Shown here: piece by piece, positions 21,509 to 31,685 of the stretch
Position numbering within the stretch: the first letter of the stretch is position 1
How the letters are laid out: each line of letters opens with the position of its first letter
From: Jackrogersella multiformis
Lineage: Eukaryota; Ascomycota; Sordariomycetes; Xylariales; Hypoxylaceae
DNA length: 64,000 nt
Direction of reading: 5' to 3'
Assembly (NCBI GenBank): GCA_902806575.1
Contig: CADCXD010000001.1
Span: forward strand, 2,418,001 to 2,482,000
Program-made: the position numbers and the translations under genes
The notes under the pieces: model-generated
Database searches by the model: none
What the model was told of the DNA's origin: nothing
The model's input: the letters and a program-made list of their open reading frames with translations, nothing else

Positions 21509-22466
21509 ATGACTCACGAACCTATGCCGACAAAACTGTCAAATGAGGAGCCGTGTATTGAAATCATCGACCGCCCGGAAGATGTAGTTGCGGGTTTCGA
21601 CTGTGCTGCAAAAGCATTTGGCGAGCAGGCCCGCGATCCCATATGGATGGCTTTGAATCCGGGATGGGAAAAAGACAATCCTGAGGGTCGAGTCCGTGCC
21701 GAAGCACGTATGGTTGAAGACTGGCGCCGCATAACTCATGATAGCGATGGGAATGCGAACACCATCTTCCTTAAGGCGACTCTTTCCCACCAGGGACAGC
21801 GATTTGTCGTGGGCATAGCTACTTGGACCCAGTTTTCGATGGTTGAGGGTCGTGGTGTTCGGCCGTACGACGACCCGGCTCAAGGTCTAGAGCTCGAGAA
21901 GCTCTACCCGAATGATGACACTGAGCGGCGCTATCTTAGCCAGGTCTTTCGCTCATTTCTAAAGCGCCGCGGCGAGGTCATCCGGGAGAAAGAAGCGTCG
22001 CAACCACCATCGCTGATGCACCTCACACTATGTGCCGTAGATCCGGCCTACCAACGGAGGGGAATCGCCTCGAAATTAGTCCAATGGGGTCTTGACGAGG
22101 CACGGCGTCGGGGCAACTTGGAGGCTACTACAGAGGCATCTAGCAGTAAGCATATCTCAATTCTTTTCGAAGTGGCCTACCAATACCGCTCTGTCCACAT
22201 GCGCTCCTATCTTTGCCCACGTCTCTATTCTTGCTTCAGCATATAAGCTACCTCTTTGACCTCTTTTTACAGCCAAGGCGTTTTGGCGAAACACCATTCC
22301 TACTAATTCCTACAATCACTAACTCCGTTTTGTAGTGGGTCGGCATGTCTACCAACGCCTAGGCTTTCATGGTGAAGAGCCAGATATCGAATACCATGTC
22401 GATAGCGAGTTTCTATCAAGAGAAAGGCCGCCTAATCTTTTCATGCGCACGGGGACTAATCATTAG
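21509..22466 (+). CDS. GNAT-family N-acetyltransferase, 255 aa, two exons
   Basis: Exons 21509-22145 and 22336-22466, separated by a 190-nt intron (GTAAGC donor, TTGTAG acceptor) that splits a Met codon (A|TG). Without splicing the frame ends in an unrelated tail; with it the C-terminus becomes EASSMGRHVYQRLGFHGEEP, the normal GNAT ending. The acetyl-CoA loop is visible as AYQRRGIASKLVQWGLDEA near residue 190. The N-terminal part (PEDVVAGFDCAAKAFG) matches fungal relatives of toxin-resistance and polyamine acetyltransferases. The substrate is unknown and probably a small molecule. It is cytosolic, with no signal peptide. The intron is longer than the others in this window. Confidence 0.88.
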
Positions 22467-22515
22467 TGGAAGGGCGTATATGGAGCTTAAGATATCCCTA
22501 AACAACCATTGTTGG

Positions 22516-22842
22516 CTACATGAAAATGACATCCCTTATGCTACATGCGACCCATAGAATGGGCTGTCCTACGTAACTCCTTACCTGTCCATCTTTGGCA
22601 CCTTCATCGATTGCCAGTAGATTCATTGGCTGGGGTCTTGGTTTAGCGTATCCGATGTCGTAATTCGTCAACAGGTATGCTACGATGCGCTTTATCTCGT
22701 GAGCAGCTGGGAAGCGACCTGGACACGGGTCCTTGCTGATCCCGAAACCAAAGAAATGATCATATAGGGTGGCTGTAGGTTTGGTTGCGCTGTCCATGTG
22801 TTCAGTGCTCACAACGCGAAAAGGGTTAAAATGACGGGCATG
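22516..22842 (-). pseudogene. C-terminal relic of a cytochrome P450
   Basis: The minus strand encodes HARHFNPFRV, then DHFFGFGISKDPCPGRFPA, then HEIKRIVAYLLTNYDIGY and RPQPMN. This is the haem-binding loop of a P450 (FxxGxxxCxG, with the cysteine ligand in PCPGRF) and the helix and strand that follow it. The I-helix and ExxR regions expected about 100-150 residues upstream are not recognisable, and no exon joins on. The haem loop itself is open and well kept, so loss may be recent. A GTAAGG donor-like site follows DGQ at about 22580. It could be the last exons of a rearranged gene, but I see nothing to complete it. Confidence 0.7.
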
Positions 22843-23578
22843 TGGATATATAAATTTGTCGCAATAGATACTTTATGAGAATTATGTTTGGCGAAATTGG
22901 TAAGATGTCAGACTATCAAAGACAGATGTGCCATAGTTAAGGGGTATCACCTTAGAGTAGCCCTCTAAAGCCCATTCTGCTGTCTTGAACATCCGATCCA
23001 GATGCGATGAGAAAGCAGGTAAGCAGAATGGACAGCGCTAATAAAGCTGTTTTTAACTGCGACACATATATCACCATTTCTTAGTTCATAGAAACAAAGA
23101 AGTTGATGTCTAAAGTTATCTGTCATGATGATTAGTGGACGACTTTTCTTTTCGCCATGATTTAAATAGGTAGGGGGGAAAGGGGGGAGATGAGTCATCA
23201 GTAGGCAAGCTGTCTCAAAAGTTCCAAGGTCATCCCTTATTATCCTCTATCCTATCTTTTTAAGTAATTAATCAGTATTATGGTTAGCGATAAGAGTTAA
23301 TTTCCAGGTAAGCAGGGGATAACTGTTTTGACGGTGTAATACAGTGTCATTAACATATGATCCGTTTAACCCTTTCCCCAAGACCTTTTGGCTTAGTAGA
23401 GCATCTTAAAACTACCTCCTTTTCAACTGGTTTGGCCTATGATAGATCAGTGTTGGGCGTTTTGCTTCCAATGACTTTCAAATTGAGACCGGTACTACAT
23501 AAACCAAATCAAATCCTTGTGGATTATTGTTTGAAACATTGGCGAAAGGAATACGAATGAAGACAACCGGAACACCTA

Positions 23579-23835
23579 GAGTGACTGTGTCAACTGCTAA
23601 AGTGACTATGTCTTACAAGAACTAAACCTTTCATAATATAGGAAATTTTAAAATATAAGGAATCTTTAAGAAATCTAAATACTTTCTTTTTCTCATACTA
23701 TTTCCCATACTACTCCTCATATGTTATTCCTTATATAATATTTCCCATATATAAATCTTGAAGTACCCTTATTTACACGGATCTTATATATAACAACATC
23801 TATTTTTAACGAAGTTCGGCTTAACACGGTCACTT
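23579..23835. mobile_element. TA-flanked mini-element with inverted ends (mariner/pogo-like MITE)
   Basis: The left end is GAGTGACTGTGTCAA and the right end, on the minus strand, is AAGTGACCGTGTTAA: 15 bp differing only by transitions. Both ends are flanked by TA (23577-23578 and 23836-23837), as expected for Tc1/mariner/pogo insertions. A second copy of the left end (AAGTGACTATGTC) lies directly inside it. The 257-bp body is A+T-rich and non-coding. No transposase is present. Confidence 0.6.
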
Positions 23836-24156
23836 TAGGCGTTCTCAACGCAGCAGAAAAAACGAGACTATTGTTCAGCTAGACCAAAGAATAAATTCCT
23901 GTGTTGGTAGAGTTGGCTAATAATAAGATTGAAAACAATACAAAGCTACTATTTTAGAACAACGCATTGTTGCTTGTGGCATACCTACCTAACCTAGGTA
24001 CTATATTTAAGCCATGCCAACGACTCCAAATAATTTTCTTAATCCTCATTAAACAATACAAAACCAACTCTACCTTAACTAAAGAAAAATTCATACTATT
24101 CTCTACTCGTGTTTCAATCAAGACCCACTTTTATCCAGAAAATAACACCGTCTAAT

Positions 24157-25848
24157 ATGGAAAACCGGATGGACAATATCGAGGCTCGCATGAGCGCTCT
24201 CGATAAAACTATAGGAAACTACATAGAATCCGAGAGTGGGACGGAAAGCCCAATGAAGGATTTCCGCTCTGCTCTCGAAAAGAGCTTTCAAGACCTTACT
24301 AGCTATATTGAGAAAAGGTTCGAAGAATTCGAACGAAAGCTGCCAGAGTCGAACGACAGACTTGAATCATCTGCTCCAGCAAGTTCAGATGAAACTATCA
24401 CAGTAGCCACAATCCATGAACTTGAGATCCGATTGGAAAGGGCAGAAGAGGAACGGAACGTGTTTCAACATGATTATGAGCACATCCAAGAGGACCTTAA
24501 GCACTGGAGGGCCCAGTTTGATGAGGCAAGAGAAGCACAAGAATTGATGGAGCGGCTTCTCAAAGAGCAACTCGAAGAGGAGAGGGAAAAAACCCGTGCT
24601 CTTTTCGATCGAATACAAGCTATGAAGGGTAACATCCGTGTGATGTGTCGGATCCGACCGGCTCCGGCAAATATCCCTGTTGAAGAGCTTACTGACTTCG
24701 GGCCTCGAGAAAGAGGCGAATTCTCCAATAATTGGGGGAAAATGCTTATGCAGGTCGAAAGAAAAAATTTCCTAGGGCAGATTACTACCAACACAAGGAC
24801 GTTTGATTTTGAGCGTATCTTCGGCCCAGAAGAGTCGAACAACGACATATTCAACGAGATTAACGACCTTGTAGAATGCGCCCTCCAGGGTGAAAAGGTT
24901 GGGATATTTGCATATGGGCAGACGGGATCGGGCAAGACGTATACTCTTAGCAATAAAAGTCCCGATGGAACTGCAGACGGGATCATACCCCGAACAGTTG
25001 CTTCAATATTCCAAACAGCGACAACCTCGCATAGGTATACTTACTCAATCTCGTTGTCTATCCTCGAAATTTACATCGAGAACATATTCGATCTACAGCA
25101 ACGAATGAGCGGCAGAAAGGTACAAACCCGCATAGACGAGGCAAGGTTCCTACCATTAGATTCATTAGAAACGGCCGAGAAAATGATTGATGAGGCAACG
25201 AGGCTCAGGGTTTCGTCGTCCACGACCGGGAACGCCAATTCTTCCCGGTCACATCTAATTCTTACGTTCCAGATCACTAGAGAAGACACCGAGCAGGGGC
25301 AGGTAAATACAGGATTCCTCTACCTCGTTGATCTAGCTGGTTCAGAAAGACCTGCAGCTGGTGGGGTGCAGGGAAAACAGCTAAGTGAAGGCATTCAAAT
25401 CAACAAATCGCTAATGAGTTTAAACCTGGTCATTACAGCGTTAGGAAACGGTAGCCATGCGACATTCGATTCAGCCTTAACAAGGGCACTTAGACCAGTT
25501 CTCTCACACGACTCTAAAACCCTAATGTTCGTCATGGTTAGTCCCCTAAAGAAAGATTTGATCGCTTCCATTCAAACTCTCGAAAAGGGGCAAGAAGCTG
25601 CTAACGCAAAACTAGCTGCGGCCAGCCGCAGCGAAGTTAGAACCACAACTAGACCCAGGGCACCATCTCCGGCTCTGTCTAGCGGGCTAGTGATACCAAC
25701 AGGGAGTAGGTCGGGTACCGGTACACCATCCTCACGTGTAACCCCACGCACACCAACCTCGAGACGGAGACTGTCATTTGGAACCTCTTCCTCAACATCA
25801 CGACAAGGAAGATCTTCTCCGAGATTGCGTGATAGGGAGGGTAGATAG
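24157..25848 (+). CDS. Divergent kinesin-14-type motor protein, 563 aa
   Basis: Single exon. Residues 1-155 are charged and predicted coiled coil. MKGNIRVMCRIRP at about 156 is the kinesin-14 neck/motor junction, so the motor follows the stalk. ATPase motifs: P-loop GQTGSGKT at 254-261, switch I NANSSRSH at 359-366, switch II DLAGSE at 392-397. All nucleotide-binding residues look intact, so it should hydrolyse ATP. The microtubule-binding region is unusual: after INKSL the family's RxSKLT segment is replaced by FDSALTRALRPVL. A Ser/Thr/Arg-rich tail of about 75 residues follows the motor, odd for a C-terminal kinesin. I start at 24157 (MENRMDN); an in-frame Met at 24109 adds 16 residues. It is probably a fast-evolving paralogue, not the core mitotic KlpA/Kar3. 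Confidence 0.85.
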   Translation: MENRMDNIEARMSALDKTIGNYIESESGTESPMKDFRSALEKSFQDLTSYIEKRFEEFERKLPESNDRLESSAPASSDETITVATIHELEIRLERAEEERNVFQHDYEHIQEDLKHWRAQFDEAREAQELMERLLKEQLEEEREKTRALFDRIQAMKGNIRVMCRIRPAPANIPVEELTDFGPRERGEFSNNWGKMLMQVERKNFLGQITTNTRTFDFERIFGPEESNNDIFNEINDLVECALQGEKVGIFAYGQTGSGKTYTLSNKSPDGTADGIIPRTVASIFQTATTSHRYTYSISLSILEIYIENIFDLQQRMSGRKVQTRIDEARFLPLDSLETAEKMIDEATRLRVSSSTTGNANSSRSHLILTFQITREDTEQGQVNTGFLYLVDLAGSERPAAGGVQGKQLSEGIQINKSLMSLNLVITALGNGSHATFDSALTRALRPVLSHDSKTLMFVMVSPLKKDLIASIQTLEKGQEAANAKLAAASRSEVRTTTRPRAPSPALSSGLVIPTGSRSGTGTPSSRVTPRTPTSRRRLSFGTSSSTSRQGRSSPRLRDREGR

Positions 25849-26332
25849 TTATTTCGCCTAATATTTAATTCTTCTCCTTTTTTCAATAGTCGTATGTAAC
25901 AGGGTACATAATAAAGCACTTTATCGTAAAATTACATCTTTTATTATGTAAATATCTATGTGTCCTGTCATTTGGTTTTATTGGTGATAATACCGAAGTG
26001 AGTATAGCGAGATTTCTTTATAAAAAATAATACGCTCTGTGAAGATATCAGAAATATCTAGAAGTACATAGTGTACAAATACCACCGCAGAGAACCAAGA
26101 TCATTAATTTTGACAATCGGACATATACCCCTTTTTGCCATAACCGGGACCAAAATATTTCCTTTGCAAAACAATCGGCCCATAATACCTGAACTCCTTC
26201 TACCTCGAATATCATATATAAAACCCGGCGCCGTTATATATTATTGAGACCTACAGTGACATTGGAAATGGCATGCGTCAACCGTAAACTCATGGACTGG
26301 ATAAGAGTGAACTTTCTCAGATAAATCAATAA
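25849..26332. other. Convergent 3' region, A+T-rich
   Basis: Nothing recognised between the ends of the kinesin and peroxidase genes. Confidence 0.4.
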
Positions 26333-27248
26333 TTAGGCGAAGGCTTCTGCGACGACGCTGGTGCAATCAACCAAGCTGGCCACATCGTTACCGAGAACGC
26401 TTAACTTTTCCATACTGTGAAACTGAGGTTAGCAACTAGGCTGTAATAACATGTCCCGATTAAAACTCACGCTGGTACAAATGCGTCGGCCCACGCAGAA
26501 GCATCAGCGCCGAAAGTATTCCAGTCGCCGCTTGTTTCCGTAGAGTTGCTCATGGATATATCGCTTTGCAGACTCGTCGGGGCCGTCCCATCGGCAGTCT
26601 CGGTGTAGAATTTCGTATCCATTTGGTCCACCGTCGAGTCGAAAGCCTTCCCCGTGAAATCTTTAGCGGCGCTATGGGTTCCAACAAGGGCAACTAATTC
26701 AGTGGCAGAAAACCCCTTAGCCGCAAACGCGGCTACTATTGAGGCGGCGCCATCATTGAACCCAGGCATTTGGTTCTCCGGGTTTGCGGTAGATGAATCC
26801 ACTCTTCCGACCCTGACAGATATCATTGGCAAGCCTGGACATGAGGCGATCCCGAACGCTGGAGGATATGCGTAAGCAAAGTGGCACAGATATAGACGTT
26901 TGTTAAGAGCTTACCAGCAGCGAATTGGATCAGATCAGCGGTACCGACACCGAAGGATGTTGCTTTGTCGCCCAAGGTCGAACATATCCCGGTCATCCGG
27001 GAGTTTTCAATACGGTCGGTGCATTCATCCGACAGGATGATCGAACCATCGCAGGACCCAGGGAAGCAGTCGTGAAAAGAGAGTCTGATAGCAGCACGAG
27101 CGTCGTCGTTGCAATTTCCATTAGTATCCAGGAAGCTCGTCTTCAAGTCCGCAGCAACGTCTGTCCAGACTGCTGGACACTGCGCTCTAACGAAGCTAGA
27201 ATGTGCCACAAGAGCTGCGAGTAGTACTGTAGGTCTGAAAGACTGCAT
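26333..27248 (-). CDS. Secreted class II-type haem peroxidase (AA2), 267 aa, three exons
   Basis: Minus-strand exons 27248-26915, 26858-26471 and 26414-26333 join in phases 1 and 2 to 268 codons. Residues 1-22 (MQSFRPTVLL onward, to VRA) are a signal peptide. Distal site: Arg55 and His59 in RLSFHDCF. Proximal haem ligand: His173 in LVALVGTHSAAK. GRVDSSTANPENQMP matches the conserved GRxD stretch. The C-terminal block WNTFGADASAWADAFVPAME matches the fungal class II consensus. At 267 aa it is shorter than white-rot lignin and manganese peroxidases (about 340-370), as in the short AA2 proteins of ascomycetes. Substrate class is not readable without a structure. I prefer 27248 to the Met at 27287, which would bury the signal peptide. 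Confidence 0.9.
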
Positions 27249-30200
27249 GTTGTATAAGTCGCTAGCAGCGTGAAGCACAGGAAACAACTAAGAAACAATG
27301 GAAATGATGGAGACGAAACGATTGTGACGGGTAACGACCGAAGATAGCTCGCAAGGAACCGGCTCGTGAGTATATATAATAGGAGTAAAGAAAGACTGGT
27401 GAGATGTTGCCCATTCTACAAAATATCGACGTCCTTCTACCTCATATTTATATGTAAATATTTTACAGAATTCAACGCGCCCCTAACCAAAGCTGCGATA
27501 CTTCGACCCAAGAGTTGTTGGATTCGTGAAAGACCTTGCACATAACTTACCAGGTTGTCTTCGCTTGGTCCCTCTCAGAATGGCCCCTAGGACGCACCTG
27601 CAAAGGGTTGCAAAGTTCCAGAACAAGAATGGAGCCACGCAAGCGGCGACAAGGAAGCGGCCGAGATGTGCCAAGCGAGAGCCGGAGCACATATGTTTTC
27701 CCAAGGAAAAACTCCTCCGTTGTTACCCAGTTTTGCATCTCTTTATCTAGATGTACAACACGAAACGCGAGAATAGAGTATTATTTTCCTAGTAGCTACG
27801 TTTAAATATGTAAGCTATTATGAACCACAAGCCTGGTTAACGTAGAACTATGGGTATGTAGGTATATACATTGGACGATTGGACTTAGCTAATCGAACGA
27901 TTCGTGACTATTTAGAGCTCATGTTGCTACACGTGCGTAAATGATTAAACCGATCCCAGTGTCGATCATAGGTCCGTCACCATGGCGGAAATAATATGCA
28001 GGGAGAATTTCTCTAGGCATGGCACGAAAATACTGTATTAGTACCGGGCAGTTAGGTATTAACAGATCGTTTGTAACGTAACCTAAGTTGTAGTACCATC
28101 GATCCTAGGGCCATGAACTAATCGTAAAGATAAAAATTTGCTGGGGCTGATCGTCCGAACTCTCCTATCAATACAACGTGCTTACGACGACAAAGAGTGC
28201 TGTTATTTCTACGTTTAGCGAGGAGTTGCGCGCTTAGACTCTTTTACGTGGGGATAGTGTTTTCAACATTGCACAAGGCAGACAAGGGTTCCTTAAGAGC
28301 CTCCAGCATCGATGTTACATTATAGACGGTTTAAACGAAGTAGGTAGGGATCATCAACTTGCCGCTAGCATATTTACAAGTGCCGAGCCCCCACAACGTA
28401 GATATTGAACGCGTGTTTATGAAACAAATTTCGCCTGATCATTAGAAGACAGGAGGACATGGGCCATCACGAGAATTTTATGGTCAAGATATGAAGATGC
28501 GCTCGGCCTCAGCTGCGGGATGAAATTTACCATACACCTAGAAGTAGATTCCGATCAGGAGACTACATGAAGTCTAGTCTCATCTCCATCATCACGGCAA
28601 ATCCTTGTATCTGAACAGGGGTCCATGGGAAAATCGAATACCACTAACACGATAAACACCATGTTTCGCGATTAACCTACACTAGGTTTCTGCAGCAGTG
28701 AAGGAATACAACGCTGGTGGTAAATCATTTACTGTATTTTCCCTAGAAGCATTCGTCATCACGGTACCGGTATTAATATTTAGCCCATACTCGTTCGTCT
28801 TCACTTGCCATATTTACGGCACAAACTAGGATCCACGATATAAACTTTAGCTACGCGAACTCTTCAGATAACAGATCACTTCACAATTTTCACTAATAGG
28901 CTCCATTATATACCATGCTATATAGCATAAACTCATAATAGGGCAATATGACCTTGGGTAGGTAATGGATGCCTTCTTTACTACTCTGTTGAATATGAGA
29001 GAAAAGCACCATGGATTGGATCCAGGCAAACAGTAGCAGAACTTAGCCAGTCACGATTCATGCTTGGCAGCTTCAGAAAACCCGAGCAACGAGAGTTGGT
29101 ATGACAATGTGTCAAATCTGTATGGACTCCTGACTGAATGTTAGGCTCTTCGAACGTGTTGAACAAAGGGGCTAATCCTCTTGGTTCTAGATTCTGCCTG
29201 AGCCCACACACCCCTAGCCGGACTGCGGGAATGCGAGGAGTTTGGAATCCTATCCCCTGAGCCGTAGACGGGTAGGTCAATTTGTGGCTCGTGCAGGAAA
29301 GACAAAAGACAGCCTCAATTTCAGCCGCAACTTGAACCAATCATCCATTAGGTATTATCTTATTCCCCGAGTAGATTACCTAGGTAGGTATTAGATCCTA
29401 TCCATATTTTATTTATCTAAGCACCCTAGCTCTCGAAGATAAATGTTACTTAAATTCGTAACCAACATATATCACAAGAGGCAGTTGGAATAATACACAG
29501 AAATAACCTGCTCTAAAAATAATACCTAATATAAAATAAAAGGAGGTTTACGGCAGTTTATACCTGAGGTAGGTAATAAGATACATATTTTCCATGACCA
29601 ATAGCATAACAATCATTGGTGATATATTAATAAGGTAGTACAGAATACGGCTGCTTCCGAGGAATTGGTACCGGGTCCCTGGTAAGCAACGTACCATCTA
29701 CCAATCACATCTAACACCAATTAAGGAAAACCTAATAATACATATCGGGTTATTACTTATGTACATAATATATATGCGTTACTTGGAAGTTTCACAAAGT
29801 GGTATTATGCATAAAAATAACGATTTTTATTAAACAAGAATATAATTAACATCTCATTATAATTAATTTCGAAATATCGAAGGCTTCAGTCTTGTTAACA
29901 TCGTTACCTACGTTTCTTCACCTTCGTAAGTTTGCAGGTTTGTTGCCAGGTTATGTAGAGTGCTTCAGGGGTAAACCTGTGTGACAGAGGTTATGTAAGT
30001 GGGTAGGTGGTACGCGGCCTGCAGATATTAACACAAGGGGTAAACCACACGGTCCTTATTTCCAAGATTCTCTGAATCTTTTTCAAGAACCGCACAGAGC
30101 CGCATATCCACAACAACCAGTACGTTACTACCGATTTATCATTTGTAACATCTGATATATCTTTGCAGCGGAGTTATGGGTCCCTCCTCCCTTATGACCT

Positions 30201-30521
30201 ATCTTTCAGTCCGATCAATCAAGCATATAACCTAGAGATCCCCAGTTACTCCTACTAAATTAGCAGGAGTGCCATTGAAATTTTCAAATTGTTTAAAATG
30301 TGTTTACGAAGTCGACTCTTCAGGATGGTTGTTAAAAAGAGCAACCAATAAAAAGCATAGTTTCAGTTTCATCCCCCCCTTTTTCTATAGGAAAAGTGAG
30401 ATTCACACTTCTCACGTACCTAAAACTAAGATATGCCTAGTAGAAATTACTTGGAAGCAGCTTTAACCGTACCACCCTGATTGCCGATTCCAGCAACATC
30501 AACAAGTTCTTATCTAACAGC
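27249..30521. other. 3.3-kb gene-poor spacer
   Basis: Largely non-coding, A+T-rich from 29340 onward. ACCTAGGT lies at 29378-29385. A short YIIDGLNEV-encoding stretch near 28312-28400 may be a NACHT relic (see findings). Open stretches at 27483-27738 and 28981-29340 have no recognisable content. Confidence 0.45.
27368..27382 (-). promoter_or_regulatory. Possible TATA box of the peroxidase gene
   Basis: A TATATATA-type element about 120 bp upstream of the start at 27248. Motif and position only. Confidence 0.4.
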
Positions 30522-30713
30522 CAGAATAACTGCGCCATGTGCGAGAACTGTAATAATAACACTATTTTACACAGTCAAGCCATTATCCCTTAGTTGCCTA
30601 ATCAGCAGCCAAAACGCTTATGAGATACTTAAACAAGCACTTTAAGTGATAGCTTTTAGTCAGTGTAAAGCGGTGTTATTATTACAGGTCTCACACATGG
30701 TGCAATTATTCTG
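30522..30713. mobile_element. 192-bp hairpin element with long inverted repeats (MITE)
   Basis: The left arm from 30522 (CAGAATAACTGCGCCATGTG) and the right arm ending at 30713 are inverted copies for about 55 bp with some ten differences, mostly C/T or G/A. The perfect core is CTGTAATAATAACAC. Complementarity continues weakly toward the centre, so nearly the whole element could fold into one hairpin. No coding capacity. The CAG ends recall hAT elements, but no 8-bp target duplication is evident. It ends 81 bp past the stop codon of the cysteine-rich peptide gene. Confidence 0.75.
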
Positions 30714-30794
30714 ACGCTATTCCGACAACCTATACCTTGGAAAATTATGTATCATTTCCTAGCAAAGATAACCCGCTGACAGGACACGAGTAAC

Positions 30795-31153
30795 TTAACA
30801 AATACATTCATAAATAACAACAGGCATCCCCCCAGCTCCGATGCCAGTGTCTATAGTGCGAGGGGCGCATCCTCCGCCGGAGCAGACAGACTGGCACATC
30901 GACACGTTCCCGAAGGTTTGTTCATCGTGGCCGCAAGGGCCTCCTCTGTTTTTCCTATACGGCGTACTTTATATTAGCTGAGCGACATAGACAGTGAACA
31001 GTGATAGCAAATATATACATACTTCACAAGGGTTCTTGGTCGGATAGAGCGGCGAATAGGTTCCTCCGAATCTTGGTTAGATGGGGTTGGTACAGCACGG
31101 CCGAGGATTGGCGTGGCGAGAAGGGGTAAGACAACGAGAGCCCAGAACTTCAT
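30795..31153 (-). CDS. Small secreted six-cysteine peptide, defensin-like order, 96 aa, two exons
   Basis: Minus-strand exons 31153-31023 and 30954-30795 with a 68-nt intron (GTATGT donor, TATAG acceptor, AA|G codon split) give 97 codons ending TAA. Residues 1-20 (MKFWALVVLPLLATPILGRA) are a signal peptide. A short pro-region with RR (34-35) and KK (44-45) offers Kex2-type processing sites. The remaining segment holds exactly six cysteines: C51-x12-C64-x3-C68-x4-C73-x20-C94-x-C96. The CxxxC followed by a final CxC, with a GGC before the fourth cysteine, is the order of cysteine-stabilised alpha-beta (defensin-type) peptides. The 20-residue loop before CxC is longer than in known fungal defensins. 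Homology is not shown; it could be another class of secreted effector. Expected role is extracellular, antimicrobial or host-interacting. Confidence 0.72.
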
Positions 31154-31685
31154 TATGTTAACGTTCGGAATATTTACTTCAAACGTTCGTGTGTAGTAGT
31201 TTTGAGAGCTAAGATGTGCTAATCGATGGCAAGAAGTGAATCAATCGAAGAATAATGAGATGATTGAAACATGACTTTATATTAGTTAAATTACTCAGTC
31301 CATATTAGGCGTTGGGTAATTATCCAATCGCAAGCTTTTCGCGGCATAGGAGTTATTTAAACTGATCCCCCGTGAGATACATCCTTAAATTGTATCATAT
31401 TGCGGGAGGATTCATAAGTTGGGCTATTTCTATCAGTTGGCGAGATGAGCCGGCGACTAAGACATGCTTATAGGGTTACCTATAAAGCGAACATTCCGCG
31501 GTTGTCTGCCTTGAATCTTCACCAGCGTCTTAGATAAGATTTCCATGTTTTGTGATAAGAAGAAAGAAGTCATAATATATACAAGCTAATATCAGAATGT
31601 GATGATACGTTTCCTAGGACACTGACCTAATATAATACTTCGCTCTTCTGCGGAAATATTGGGTATACAAGAATGCAGTTATGAT
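31154..31685. other. Spacer between the peptide gene and the retrotransposon
   Basis: 532 bp upstream of the peptide gene and left of the LTR element. It should contain the peptide gene's promoter. It has normal base composition, in contrast to the element. No other feature seen. Confidence 0.4.

Larger units (their letters stand above)
22467..24156. other. Relic-bearing spacer between the GNAT and kinesin genes
   Basis: Contains the P450 relic at 22516-22842 and the TA-flanked mini-element at 23579-23835, with an ACCTAGGT palindrome at 23992. The remainder shows no gene. Confidence 0.5.

Noticed and set aside
24109..24156. Upstream in-frame start for the kinesin
   Set aside because: Adds 16 residues of unlikely composition; 24157 gives the more natural N-terminus, though either is possible.
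28981..29340. Minus-strand 119-aa open frame
   Set aside because: No signal peptide, motif or domain; not supported as a gene.
13188..30000. Secondary-metabolite gene cluster
   Set aside because: A regulator, CrtC-like gene, permease and P450 relic are present, but no PKS, NRPS, terpene cyclase or other backbone enzyme.
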